A DNA stretch of 64,000 nt from Chaetomium olivaceum (Eukaryota; Ascomycota; Sordariomycetes; Sordariales; Chaetomiaceae), in contig JAYWVB010000002.1 of the NCBI GenBank assembly GCA_039881045.1, positions 186,001 to 250,000 on the forward strand. The letters are read 5' to 3'. Each line of letters begins with the position of its first letter. The first letter of the stretch is position 1. Shown piece after piece: positions 22,113 to 35,056 of this stretch. Both the position numbers and the translations under genes were made by a program. The notes under the pieces are model-generated. The model searched no databases. It had not been told where the DNA came from and saw nothing but the letters and a program-made list of their open reading frames with translations.

Positions 22113-23803
22113 TTATTTCTCCCGCAGCAGTGCCAGCATCATAGCCTCCAAATCGCCCTTCAGCAGATCCCGCACGTCCTTCGCCAGTGTCGTCCCGTAC
22201 TTCCTCCGATACGCCTCCTTCGCCGCCGTCTGCCGCGGCTGGTCCCAGTACAGACTGACCATGCGGTTAATAAATAACGTGTCCTTTCTCTTGGTCAGCG
22301 ACTCGCGCAGCCGCATCGCATCGGAGGTGGCGCGGTCCTTGCCGGCCATCAGCATGCGCAGCAGGGCATCCTCCATATCGCCGCGGAACTCCTTCTCGAT
22401 GACATCCTCCAGGCGGCGGTGGTATTTGCGGTGGTAGGCATCGGCAAGCGCGGCGATCTGGGCGTTGTTGCTGCTCGCAAAGATCTGGGCGACCGACACG
22501 GCGTTGGCGCCGATCATGCCCTCGGTGGCGCGCTGCAGCTCCGTGACCTTGGCGTCGGTCTCGTGCGGCAGCACGGGGGCCGCGTCCTCGGCGCGCGTGC
22601 CCGCCACCAGCATGCTGCACAGCCGGAACAGCGCGTCGTCCACGTCCTCCTTGATGTCGGTGAGCAGCTCGCGGTGCGTCGTGCGCTTGTACTCGGCCGC
22701 GATGGCCCGCATGTCGGCGTTGCTCCGGTTCAGCAGCACGTCCATGAGCGTGTCTTCGTCTGTGCCCATGCGGTTGAGCGATTTGTCGAGCAGGTACACG
22801 TCGTGCGCGAGGGGTCCGCGCAGGAGCGCCAGCAGCGCCGTCTCGAGGTCGCTGCGGGTTTCGCTCTTGATGTCCTCGATGAGGTTGCGAATGAAGCGGC
22901 TGTTGTAGTCTCGCACCAGCTGCTGCAGCGCCCAGGGATTGGCATACGTCGGCTTGGTGAAGACTCGGATCAGCGCCCTCTCGTCGCAGCCCATGCCCTT
23001 CATAGCGCGGCGCAGGTCTTCGATGTCGACAGGGGTGTGGACGGGTTGGACATAGGCTTTTTGGCCCACGTCATAGCCTTGGGATGCTGGCGTGGGTTGA
23101 ACGGGTGCGGTACTATATCCGGGGGTGCTATATCCCGGGCCAGGCGGGGGGGCTTGCCACTGCTGTTGTCCCTGCGGCTTTGTGGCTGTTAGTATCGGCA
23201 GATCGAGTAACGATGAAGGGGTCAAGAAAGGGTCCAGGAAATACTTACGGGATAACTCTGGGGCGGCGGCGGGGCGTAGCCCGTTGGCTGTTGGCCGACA
23301 TATGGAGGCTGCGGACCGTACTGGCCGGAGGGTGGAGGAGGCTGTTGGCCATATGGTGCGTTGGAAGGTGGAGGTTGCCCATACGGCGCGTGCTGCGGAG
23401 GCTGCTGGCCGTACGGAGCGCCTTGAGGAGGAGGCTGACCGTATGGAGCACCTTGAGGAGGAGGCTGGCCGTATGGGGTGCCTTGGGGAGGAGGTTGACC
23501 GTACTGGGCATTTGGGGGATACTGCTGGTTTTGGTACTGGCCTGGCTGGCCTGGCTGGCCGCCGGGAGGGGGAGGCTGGTACTGGCCGCCGGGTTGCGGG
23601 CTCACGGCTGCGGGCTGGTAGCCGTAGTACGGTTGCTGGTATGAACCCTGGCCCGGCGCTTGGCCCGGTGCTTGGCCCGGAGGAGCTCCGGGAGGCGGGT
23701 ATTGTTGATACGGCGCGCCTGTGTTCGGGGGCCCACCCGGAGGCGGGGCACCGTAGCCTTGCGGCGGCGGGGGTTGGCCGTAATAGGGCGGCTGCGAGCT
23801 CAT
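22113..23803 (-). CDS. Fungal annexin with Pro/Gln/Gly-rich N-terminal repeats
   Basis: Two exons (23803-23249 and 23171-22113; 77-bp intron with TACTAAC branch site) give about 537 residues. The first 185 residues are a YGQPPPQGAP-type repeat array. It resembles the flexible N-termini of annexin XI and fungal annexin C proteins. The core has four annexin repeats. Repeat 1 starts IEDLRRAMKGMGCDERAL, repeat 2 has LDKSLNRMGTDEDTLMD with a GxGT-like calcium site, and repeat 3 (EGMIGANAVSVAQIF) and repeat 4 (RESLTKRKDTLFINRMV) are more divergent. Annexins bind acidic phospholipids in a calcium-dependent way and act in membrane trafficking. Weakened calcium motifs in repeats 3 and 4 are common in fungal members. 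The frame is intact. Confidence 0.9.
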
Positions 23804-24515
23804 GCTTGCGGCTTGCGGCTTGCGGCTTGCGTAAATGAGAAGAAAATACTCGTGGATGGATGGATGTCCCGAATGCGGAAGAATATTTCACAGCTTCGTG
23901 TCGATTTTATGGTGCAAATTATCGTTTATCGGGGGAAGCAGAGGCCTCCTTGGTACTGTAAATTGTTTCCCCTCGTTTGCCTGTTGTTCTGCTTGGCAAG
24001 CTGGCAAGGCTTATTTCTCACCGGCGGGGGTGGCTGTGTTTGAGGCGCTGCATGACTGCCTGGGACCGTCTTGGCGTGCAAGCGAACAACCGACCCCTGC
24101 CAATCTTTTGCACGCGGCAACCAGCTGGGCGGAATTCATCCATCGCGCTTCCATTGCTCTCGCCTGTCAAGGATGTCCATCGCTTCCTGTCCAATCGCCA
24201 TCCGCCGTGGCGGTTTTGCAGACCCAGCTGCATGCAAATGAAATCACGGAAAAGGCGAGATTCTCCTTAGTTTCCTGATACGGTGATACCTCTGTACCTG
24301 AGGTCTGCCCCTACTTGTCTTGGTAGGGACCTACATACACAGGGGTATAGAGACATCCGAAAATGGGAGCCCGCCTGAGGGAATTCAGGGGCTACAATGG
24401 CAAGTGACATATACACCGGCTGGGTAAATCCGTAGCTATGGAACTACCGGCGCGCCCAAGGGCATATCGGCTTAGGAACATTCATAATGATACCGATGAT
24501 ATAAGGGATGCGCAA
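23804..24515. other. Intergenic, no gene seen
   Basis: Annexin promoter plus the downstream side of the LysM gene. Just upstream of the annexin start there is a small GCTTGCG tandem (four units, about 23804-23830). Confidence 0.4.
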
Positions 24516-24636
24516 CTATGCCCTCTCCTTTGGGAGACTGGAGGCTAGGAGGATACGCCAATACAGTACGCCTCGCCGGCCCAAAAGCTGGGTAAATGTC
24601 AGCAAATATACTACCATGGATGACATCGGGTGTTTT

Positions 24637-27600
24637 TCATGCTGCGGCTCTAAACCGAGCCTGAATGAAGCAGCTGAAGCCTGAGACAGCAAGGGTAAGA
24701 GGAAAGAGGAAAGAGGAACCATACTTTTCACAATTGTTATTGAGCACCGGATTCCACAAGTCTGCCGTTCGTGCCTGATTAGATTTATCTCGCACACAGG
24801 GCGTACAACCACCATACCGTGGGGGTTGGTGGGGGAGTGGAAAGGGCACACTCGTGCATGACCATATGCTATCGAGTAAACTTACACAGGTTTGCCAGTG
24901 TGATCCCGTTCGCCGCTGCAAAGTCGTAGCACCCGCCGCCGTCCGTGACCACGGCGTACTTGTTGCAGTTAGCTGGGATCCCGCTCTGTGTCGGGGCTGG
25001 CGGCGTCACGGATGGAGCGCTGGCCGTCGTTGTCGTGGGGCCCGTGGGCTTGGTGGTGGTTGTGGCGATGGTGGATCCGCTCGGCGCGAGCACGCAGTAA
25101 GCCTCGTCTGGCCATAGATTTGCGCAGGTGGCTGTTGGGAGTTTGAGATTAGAAAGGAGCTCGGATGATGAAGGCATCACGGTTACAATGGGAGAGTTCG
25201 CGACTTACTTCCCACAGCCGGGTTCCATGTGTAAAACTGAGAGAGGGTAATCCCGTAGCGGTCTACGATCAACTGACAGTTGTCGCCGTCCACGGCAACG
25301 TACCACGCTTCACAATCGGGGGCCGCGCCAGATTGTGTAGGTGCAGGGGGCGTCACCGCACTCCTAGTCACCGTGGCCGTTGCCGGCGCAGAGGTGCTGC
25401 TTGGAGTCGTCGTGGTTGTACCCATGCCGTAGTACACGGTCGACCACCCCGGCCCGGCGACACAATAGTCTGTTTCGAGCCAGAGATTCTCGCAATTCTC
25501 CCCTAGAGCCGGGTTCCAAGAGTAGAGCGAGCTGTAAGGAACGTCAGCCATCCGGCAGATGATGTCACACGTATCTCCATCCTGGCTCCGGTACCAGTCG
25601 ATGCATTGGCTGGTGGCGTTGGCGGTGGCACCGGTTGGGACGGGGAGGAACCTCGACGCAGGGTCGGGGGTAGGCACGAGGGACTGGTCGTAGAAGCTAC
25701 CGCAGTACTGAGTCTCATTCGTGAGAAAGCACGAGTCGGACGCGTAGTTGCCGCCGGCCGCTGCGAGCACGCTCGGGTTCCACACTACCCAGTCCTTCAC
25801 CGAGACGCCAAACAGGCTGGCAGCCACGTAGCACAAGAGCGGCCCGTAGCTATTGTCGAAGACCTGGAAGCAGTTTGCCACCGAGCCATTGGCGAGCGGG
25901 TAGCCAGTGGCAGTCGGGGTGCTGCTGTACGTGGGGGCTGAGACCGGGGTCAAGGACTCCCAAATCACCGTGATTGTCGGTTTTGGAATGGTGTTGTCGT
26001 TGCCGTAGTAGCCACTGTAAGTGGTGATATCGCCCACTGCCGCCACGCAGTACGATGTGTCTGCATTGTCCGCATCGTGCCCTGTTGTTAGCGACCATTG
26101 AGACATAGAAGAGGCAGCAAGAGTACATGTGCGTGAGGGAGCAAAACTGACCAGACCAGAGATTAGTACAGTTGGCATCGATCTCGGGGTTGAGGAAGTA
26201 AAAGTCACGGAGAGTAATGGCATTCTTGCTTGTTACCAAAGCACAATCTAAGGGTATAGGGTTACCATAGGTTAGCAAAAGTACCAACGGAAATCATGAC
26301 ACAAATGTCTTACTCTCCCCGGAGGACACCTCATACCAGCGTCCGCAGTTGGTATTCGACCCGGCCATGGCATCAGTTGGGATTGCAGCAGCGGTTGACG
26401 CAGGCGTCGGTGCGCCGACAGCGTCCGAGATGGTCTCGGTCGGAAGAGTGTACCCCATGGGGTTGCTGAGGCAGATGATATGGCCAATCTGGTTGTTCCA
26501 GTTCTTGCACAGCGGGTCGACGTTCTGGTTCCAGGACAAGAGCTGTGTCAGGGTGATGTTGTTCGCCGCGGCCACGCCCAAGCAAGTGTCGTTCTGCTGC
26601 ACGAGGTAGGGCTGACAGTTGTTCTGCACACACAACTGTGTCAAGTTGCCCGGCCAATCTGCGCACCCCCGACTAGGTTGTTGGAGGCCAAGAGTCCGTC
26701 GGTGCTGACGGACTGGGCCATGGAGAAGTCTACGCAGGACTTTCCAGTCGGTAGAGCCACGTAAGAGCCTGTGCAGGTTGCTGTGGTGGTGATACCAGCA
26801 AGAAGAGTGCTGCAGAGTGTCAGTCAATGTTGGCATCTGACGCCATACGTGGCCTAGCACGAGTGAGTCAACCACTTACTTGTTATTCGGAAGGAAAAGA
26901 GAGGCAGGCGTTGTCAACGGAGCAGCCGTAACACCGCAGGATGAAACTGAGGAGAAATACGCTCTCTCCAGAGACTCGTCGTATGTTCTGGCGTCTTCAA
27001 GCTGCAACCGCATTGCTCCAAGCCCACATTCTCCGCAATCGTCTCCCGTTCCCTGTGTCCCGTTTCCGGTCTCTAGGTAACAAAAGGTAGAGGTTTTCCT
27101 GATAAACAACGCAGAATGAAGATTAGCGAAAAGAGCAGCTCCGCGAGAGCATGAAGAACACGGAACAGTAACGCACTCATTCTTCATGCACAACAGTTTG
27201 TAACTGAGAAGGTAGTAGTCGACGAAGCTCACAGGGCGAGCTGAGATGGACTCAACGTTGTAAATTCCATTGCCGAAGCCCGTCCCGTAGACGTAGCCGG
27301 TGTCGTCAACGACGGGATCCACGTACACGTCCTCAGCACAAGCAGCCGCGACACTGGCACGCTGGGCCGCAAAGGACTCGGCGCAGCTTTCCGTGCACAC
27401 AGCTTCTATATCACCCTCGGTCAGGCCGCCCCAAGTGTAGAGGTAACGGTCTTGGTGGACCGCCTCGGAGCAGTTGAGCGTGGCAGAGAGTGCCGCAATA
27501 CAGGGCCCTGAAAAGCCGAGGTTCGCGAGAATCGTGGAGTTGAAAAGAACGGTGGACATCGTAGATGGATCGGCTCTAGGGTCGACACCTCGAGTCTCAG

Positions 27601-27794
27601 TGCTTCCAGGTGCGTTGTTTCCGACCACGCCTTCGTCGCGGCGAGCGTTGCGGTGGCCGTGGGCAAGATGAGCGGAATCGTGGAAGTTGCCGTGATCGGA
27701 TGCCGTGACGGACGAGCACAGCATCAGCGAGTCCCAGAATTACAATGCGAAGATACAGCAAAGAGCGCCCGGAGGAGTTGATATCGGCCATCAT
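24637..27794 (-). CDS. Secreted multi-LysM protein (LysM effector-like)
   Basis: A multi-exon gene. Clear introns lie at 27099-27176, about 26823-26880, about 26245-26310, about 26081-26145, about 25130-25210 and about 24755-24885. The N-terminal part has many cysteines (SGPCIAALSATLNCSEA; CTESCAESF). At least five LysM units follow, each with a G-D/E-x-C start and a WN(P/Q) core: ITLTQLLSWNQNVDPLC, ITLRDFYFLNPEIDANC, VSVKDWVVWNPSVLAA, YSSLYSWNPALGENCENLW and ITLSQFYTWNPAVG, plus a final ANLYLWNPVLNNNC. Thr/Pro linkers separate them. LysM binds chitin. The gene is divergent from a subgroup C chitinase, a pairing known in other fungi. A C5 run at 26666-26670 breaks the frame before the first LysM. 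The signal peptide (hydrophobic frame from 27794) is out of phase with the rest, and the 3' end is uncertain. Confidence 0.75.
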
Positions 27795-29174
27795 TGTAGA
27801 GAGATGTTGGATGCTCGGCCAAGACACAGTCAAAGAGGGACAACGCAGTTGCTATACTAGAGGCCGTCAGACCGAAGGTAAATCCTGGCACTCACCGCCG
27901 AGCCGACTCCCCGATTCTTGTCGGGAATCCGATATAGGCTCCAGATAGGATGTCTGACGCCGGTGTTTCCTGCTTGATTCCGGGATGAATTTCCCACATA
28001 ACCAACAGCGGAATGCAATGACCCAGTCCGACCCTGTCAATGGCTGTCTAAATTTAACCCCTGAAATTGCCCATGGAAACGGCCCGCTCGCGGAACGGAT
28101 ATATTGCCCAAGATCAGCTAGTGCATGCAGGTCCAGAGCTTGTTACAACGTCGCCCAACACGCGTCGAGATCTGGCACCCACGCTAGGTACACATCCGTC
28201 CTGTGACCAAGCACCAACCGCCTACTAGTGTTTGATGCCGGGGTAGGGACCCGCCAATAATTGAATGATACCCCTGATGTTCTGACCAACGACCCGTGCT
28301 TTGAGTCATGACTGATGCGAGGACCAACGACCCGTGCTAGTGATGCGAGGGACATGTAGTGTTACATGGCTACGGATAACAGATTCGCAGGCAACAAGCC
28401 TTTTTTTCACCTCGAGCGGAGTAACATGTACATCCAGCCTCACGTTCTTCTTCTTGCATCATACGACTTGTGCCTCGCCGCGATCCGAGTTGACACTCAG
28501 CCTGATCTGAATTGGTGTAATTTGAGCGCAGACTGGAAAAAGCGCTGTCCTTCATCACCCTAGTATTCTTCATTATTCCCGCACGTGGACGCGCCCCTGG
28601 CTTGCGGGATGCGTCAACCTTGAAAATATGGAATGGTGCACGCGCGGGGGTCGGCCGGCGAATTTGAACACGCCTGCATCCTGGCACAACCTAGCCAATA
28701 CTGCTACAACCCAAATTACAGCTGCATCAACTTCGCGGCATGTCCACATCAATACATGGCGAAGTGGAGGTAGCCAGCCGACTCGGGCCCCTGAGGCATG
28801 TGAAAAGGGCCCTCAAGATTTGGAGACCGTATGCGACCAAAAGGGGCATAAGCCGAGGAGGTTCTCTGGACTGAGCCGGTGTCGGAACCGGTTGTTTTCC
28901 AGACTCTTAAGGTCCCGCTGACCATCTTCGTGATATCTCGTTTCCTTCAGGTTTCGCCAAGCGGACACCAGGCACTGCCCCCGTCTCTCGTCGCAGTGAT
29001 AAAGTCTTGTCGCTTTGTTGGCTCTGTCAGACTGGGATTGTATGATGCCAGATGCATAGCATCTTCTCGCATACCTTTCTCTTGTTCCTACGCTATCTAC
29101 ACTCTTGTTGTTGTCTCTTTACCTCTGGCATTGCTCCCTCGAAGCATTGATACGTTGCCTACCTTCGTGCCACC
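27795..29174. promoter_or_regulatory. Shared divergent promoter of the LysM and chitinase genes
   Basis: About 1.4 kb separates the two divergent starts. I see no gene. A two-unit imperfect tandem repeat (28285-28350) lies in it. The last 250 bases before 29175 are C/T-rich with CTTCTCGC/TCTTGTTCC motifs, as in fungal leaders. Confidence 0.4.
28285..28350. repeat. Two-unit tandem repeat in the divergent promoter
   Basis: GACCAACGACCCGTGCT occurs twice about 36 bp apart, and each copy is followed, after a spacer of different length, by TGATGCGAG. It may be a duplicated regulatory element. Confidence 0.55.
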
Positions 29175-32100
29175 ATGGCTGCTTTTGGGAGGCTGCGCAG
29201 GTTCTCGGTCATGCCCCTGCTGATCCATTACATACTTTCGGTATTTCTGTTAGTTATGGAAGATTCTACTAAAGCCTACATATCCCAAGCTGACATTGCA
29301 TTTAGCAGTTTTGGAACCCACGATGCGGTAGCTGTGGGAGCGTCGTCCTTTGAGCCAGGGCCCATGGTATCCGATCAAGGCCTCGCGGGTCTGGAGTCCC
29401 GTCAGAGTGCGGCGACCGGACAGAACGGGTATCATTGCTCGCTCGATTCGCCCTGCCAGAACGGCGCCTGCTGCGGTATCAGCGGATGGTGCGGCTACGG
29501 CCCGACGTACTGCGGTGACGGCTGCCTGTCCAACTGCGATGCCAAGGCCGAGTGCGGCCAGTACTCGGAGACAGGCAACGGGACGTGCCCCCTGAACGTG
29601 TGCTGCTCGCAGTTCGGTTTCTGCGGCACGACGGAAGACTTCTGCGGCACCGGGTGCCAGTCCAACTGCGGCGCGCCCAACCGGCCGTCGGGCAAGGGTG
29701 GTGACGTGCGTGACAACGTGTTCGGCTACTACGAGAGCTGGAAGTCGTCTGGCAGCGAGTGCGGCGTGCTGGACCCGTCTCAGCTGCCCGTCGAGGCCCT
29801 CAAGGCCATCAACTATGCCTTCGCCTACATCACACCGGGCACATACGACATCGTGCCCATGCCGGGCGAGAGCTTTGACCTCATTACCCAGGTCGCCAAC
29901 GCCAAGATGCGCAACCCCGACACTAAGATGTGGGTGTCGATCGGCGGATGGACCTTCAACGACAACCACACGTCCACACAGCCCGTCTTCTCCGACATCT
30001 CCAGCAGCTTGCAGAAGCAAGCAGCCTTTGCCAGAAAGCTCACGGAATTTATGTCGCAATACGGCTTCGACGGTGTCGACCTTGACTGGGAGTATCCGGG
30101 CGCCGGAGACCGTGGTGGACACGGGGCGGCCGACATCAAAATTTCCCAGTGCTTCTGCAAATCATCAAAGCCAAGTTCACCATCGAGAAGAAGGCCTGGG
30201 GTTTGTCCATCACGGTCCCCACCTCGTACTGGTATCTGCGATGGTTTGACCTCCCGTCGATAGCCCAGTATATTGACTTCTTCAACATCATGTCATACGA
30301 TTTGCACGGGACCTGGGACTCAAACAACCCCATCGGCTCGATTGCCTACGCCCACACCAATTTGACTGAGATTGATTCGGCCCTGGATTTATTCTGGAGG
30401 GAAAACATCGACCCCTCTATGGTCAATCTGGGCCTGGCCTTTTACGGACGCTCGTTCGAGCTCGAGGACCCGTCGTGCAGAGAGCCCGGCTGCCCCTTCA
30501 AAGGACCCGGCGCCCAGGGCCCCTGTACCAAGACGGCCGGCATCTTGTCGTATAGAGAGATTCAGAACATTCTCAGCGACGAGAAACTGACGTCGTTCTC
30601 GGTCTACGACGCCGATGCCGCCGTCAACTACCTTGTCTACAACCAGACCAGCTGGGTGTCGTTTGACGACCGTACTACTTTCCAGCAAAAGATCGACTTT
30701 GCTAATGATCGCGGGTTGCGGGGTCTCTTCATCTGGGCCATCGACCAGGACACGGACGACTTTGCGGCCCTCAAGGCCGTGACGGGCAAGGACATTGCCC
30801 CCTCGATCGACGAGAGCAGCACGTTGGGCGGCTGGGACGTGAGCAAGTGCTGGATTACGCCGTGCGGCACAGGCTGCCAGCAGGGCTTCATCAAGATGGT
30901 GGGGCTCAACCAGAACCGCGAGTACGACGGGTGCCCCAACTCGGGCGATAATAGCCAGCAACGCAGCCTGTGCTGCCCGCCGTGGGGCGCCCCGGACCCC
31001 TCGACCTGCCAGTGGCACGGCACCGCGAGTGAGTGCTACGGCCAGTGCGACCCGGGCGAGGTGCTCATGGCAACGGACAACTTTGGCGGCGGCAGCTGGT
31101 GCAGGAACGGCGTCAAGGCCTTCTGCTGCCCCGCCACGAGCGGCGCTGCCGCTGTGGCCGCCTGCCAGTGGCTCTCGGGCGACTCGTGCACGAATGAACT
31201 GCCGCAGCAAATGTCCGTCATCGGCAAGGGGTTTATGCACATGGTCTTTTGCTGTCCCGCGGAGCCCGTCTTCAAGAATTGCGGGTGGCATGGCGACGAT
31301 ACGACTTGCACCAGCAACCGGTGTGATGTGGTGAGTTCAAATCTTGGACCAGGACTGGAGTCAGATATTGGGCTGGGGCCAGGGGTACCCTTCTTTGCCC
31401 ATAATGGCGCTTGACTGATAGCCTCACGTAAATAGGGTCAAGTCGAGCTCGCCAGGAGCGGTGACGCAGAGTGGGGTTGTCTCCTCGGCCGCCAAAAGGC
31501 GTTCTGCTGTGATCCGCCGTTTGGGGGCACAGCTTTTGTGCCTGTTCCTCTCGAAAACCTTTTCCCAGAAGCGTTACCTGCGGAGGACGCGCCTGTCTAC
31601 TACGAGGCATTTGACCGTGAGTTTCCTGCATCGACAAGTCCACGCAGACACAGGCCTGTCCACATATACCTAGGTATGTAGCTAACCAAGACTAGATGGC
31701 AGCGACATGAATCCGACCTATGACTCAGTTTATACAGACGATCCTAACCGGGAGCCATTCGGTAAGTCCAATCCCAATTCACAAAATATCTTACCAAGGA
31801 AGGCACTCAAACTGACATTATCTGTTCCTCAGCCTGGATCATAATGGTTGGCGCCGAGGAGGACGTGCAATCGCTCCGCCGACGCGACGGCTCACACCTC
31901 GAGGTCTTCGACTGCCCGACCCCAGAGCCCGGCGACTTCAGCGTGCAGACGCTCAAGGCCGTGTGCATGGCGGAGAGCGGCTAGGATAGCAACTGCGAGG
32001 ACATGACCCTCGGCAGTGTCCGGGGCACCATTGCCCGGTTGCCCGAGAACTGCGGCCCGGACGAGTGGGTGCGCGTCGTGTCCTTCCGCTCTGTGCCAGA

Positions 32101-35056
32101 CCACCCGCTACCTCACCGCCTTTACAAGCGTGCTCCGGAGAGCGCAAAGGTTTATGAAATCAAGTATGACTACAACTTTCGGCGGCTCCGCCGTGACGGC
32201 AGCGAGGTTTATGTCCGTGTCGACGCATCGGACCACCCTGGGTACTGGGACAAGATTGTGTCTTCGGTCACGGCATCCTCGAAGCGATCCTACGCGCCTC
32301 ATGAGTGGCGGGACTTTCACATGTCCTGGTTTGAGAAACATGGATACACAGACAACGCTGGTACCAACAGCAGCGGCACCACTGGCCGACAGAAAAAGCG
32401 CGGCTTTGGCACTGCGTCGTGGTGGTCCGACGCATTCAAATCACTGCTCAAGAGTGGGACCGGTTACGGCTTTCACAAAAAGTACAAATTCAGCCAGGTG
32501 CTGTATTCAGCGTCCAAGTCGTGCCCGGGCACGCTCGATGCAAGCGTTGAGGCGCGCATCGAGGGCACGTTCGAGACGAGGCTCGACTACGGCATCTCGC
32601 TTATCGGCACGCTCAAGGACTTCAACTTTGACGAGGCATACGCCTACTTCTCCCTGAGCAAAATGACAGCCGATGGCCACGCCATCGTTGATGCTCACGC
32701 AGCATTCCAAATCGAGTCGCAGAAGGTGCCCATTTTGCAAAGCCTCGACCCATTTGGCGGTCATTCAACATCAAGGGTATCTTCGAGGTCGGTCCTTATT
32801 TCGACATCACTGCCCAACTCCAGGCTTCCCTCGGCGTCCGGTACGGCCTCGGCCGGCATTCGGTTAAGCGCCACGGAGCTCACCTGGATGTACCCCAAGG
32901 CCCTCACCACGTGGCCGGACAAGTCCGAGATCCATCCCTGGCCGACGTTCAACACGCCCACGGCCGGCACCGCCGTAGACACCTCGATCCAAGGCTCCCT
33001 AACTATGTCCATGTTTCCGACGATGGGATTTCAGATCATCATGGCCTACGGCGGCGCCTCCCTAGTCAACAGCGAGATCAAGGCTACTATGCAGAGCGAC
33101 ATCATATGGCGGGTGGGCGCATCCCCCTCCCCCGAGAGGTGTGACGGCGCTTACTATGCCATTGATGGCGGGGTGGGCGTGACCATCTCGCTGACCAACC
33201 CGCTACCCGGGTGGGATAAGGACCCCCAGACCTACAGCGCGTACCCATACGAGACAGTCAGTCTCCTGCATTCCAACTGCTACCCTTGGAACACATCCAG
33301 CAGCACGGCTACCCGCAGGAATGTTGATGGCACTGTCGAAGCCGGGATGGCGGAGGGAGCCGACAGCGGTAACCGCCTATCGACGAGAGGGGTTATAGAC
33401 TCGCTGTTTCCGGATGGGCTTGGGTCGATGATCTCGTGCCCCACGGACTTTTACAGCGACGCCGGAGATTGTAACGTCGAGGTTGGCGACTACACGGGCG
33501 ACTTCGCCGACGTGGCAGCGCGGGACATTACGGCCCTGGAAATTGGACACGTCGACGATGAAACCTTCAAGCCGTCACTCTGGACGGACATGGATGCACC
33601 AACGGAAGGCGATGAGGATACAACGCCGAACGAGCCTGGTCTGACAGCCCACAACCTGGCTAAGCGCATTACTTCCAAGAAGCCGTATTCTATCTGCAAC
33701 GCCAATAATTTACGCAATAATCCCACAGAGATAATAACAGCAATGGAGGTGCCCAAGATGACCTTCCACGGCTCGGGCGACATGCTCGGGAGGAAAAACG
33801 GTTATACCCTGAATTCGTTCTTGAGCTACGGTCCGCTCAACCCAAACGACTGCGACGACTACAGCTTTGGCAGGATAGCCACCCCAGCAGCCTCGCAGTC
33901 GACCGAGTTTGCGTCGGAACACGTGCTCGAACGGCAGCTGCTCAGGACCTTTACGATCCAGAGCCCGTCCATCTCGCCGCTCAGTACTGCCCGGCGCCCA
34001 AACCCGGTCGCAGCCGGGTTTGAGGGAGGGGTTTTGCTGCCCCAAGATCCGAGCGACCCAAACTCGAAGGGGAAGGGAGACTCGACGTGGACGTACTGCT
34101 CGTATATGTGGTTCTGGTGGAGCGATGAGGCGGGCGTGACGCAGTTGACCTACGACGGTGTGACGGGGGCCCCGCTTCACCTACTTGACAGAGCGTTTCC
34201 GAACAGGGCTACCCACCTGGCCGAGCTCCAGCTGCTGTCCAAGGAGGCTAACAACCTCAAGGAGCGGATCTGGGGCGGCGGCCAAATCCGAGTCCGCAAA
34301 GACATGGACGAGTATGTCACTAGCAATGTTAACAGGGCCATCAACAACTGTAAGCAGGTCATCTTTGCAGTGAAATATGTAAGTGAAACTCGCCCCCCCC
34401 CCCCAACCGTCCCCGGTCAAGGAGGACTTGGCTGACATGAGACGGTGCTTTTGTGTGAAATAGATGCAGATCCCTCAGGTCGCTGCTCTGCTCCTGACGC
34501 AGGCCACACGGGTTGGCACGTACTTGTAAGTTGTACCCATTACCCGCCCTAGTACACTCTCGCCTTGTCAGCGCATCCATCTCAAGTAGGTACTAACCCA
34601 GGAATTTTCGAACTGTTAGCGACGATATAGAGGCCGAGTTAGCTAAACTCGTAAGCACGCACTCCTCCTCTTCAATGAAACGAAGTAGACATATATAAAG
34701 GCCACCGAGAACTAACCATCACCCCGCTCCTCCCGGCAAACCTGCAGCCTACATCCAACACGCACAATTCAGCTACCTACCAGAAGCTCAACCTCGGCGA
34801 CGCGTGGCGCAAGTACATGTATGCACAGTTTTCTGCGGCTAACACCAGGCAAAAAGACTTCCTCCATGAGTGGGTGACCAAGCTCGTGGCGACGCACCTG
34901 AGCAACACCGGGGGTAACCCCGCGGGCGGCGGCCAGCAGCCGGGCGGCGTGCAGACCAACCCGGCTGTCATTCAGCGCGTCAGGGCGCTGCAGGCGGCGT
35001 ACGCCACTTTTCTGCAGACGCCTTGGACTAATCCCTTTCCAGCGGCGTGGGCATGA
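29175..35056 (+). CDS. Subgroup C class V chitinase (CBM18-GH18, killer-toxin-like), disrupted
   Basis: Seven exons: 29175-31330, 31436-31616, 31696-31761, 31833-34378, 34464-34525, 34602-34650 and 34748-35056. A signal peptide (LLIHYILSVFLL) is followed by two chitin-binding CBM18 modules (NGACCGISGWCGYG; NVCCSQFGFCGTTEDFCG). The GH18 domain follows, with SIGGW and an intact catalytic motif FDGVDLDWEYPG, then Cys-rich linkers. A long C-terminal region of about 1,100 residues is typical of subgroup C chitinases, which resemble the yeast killer-toxin alpha subunit. The reading is broken four times: a base short at A4 (30138-30141), an in-frame TAG at 31982-31984, and two shifts at about 32757 and 32850 that cancel each other and displace about 90 bases. 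The TAG fits a CAG-to-TAG change. Some breaks may be assembly errors, the stop less so. It may be a pseudogene. Confidence 0.8.

Noticed and set aside
23330..23520. CRISPR-like regular repeats
   Set aside because: They are in-frame YGQPPPQGAP protein repeats in a eukaryotic gene, without spacers.
23125..23838. Plus-strand frames opposite the annexin N-terminus
   Set aside because: They mirror the Pro/Gln repeat array; no independent support.
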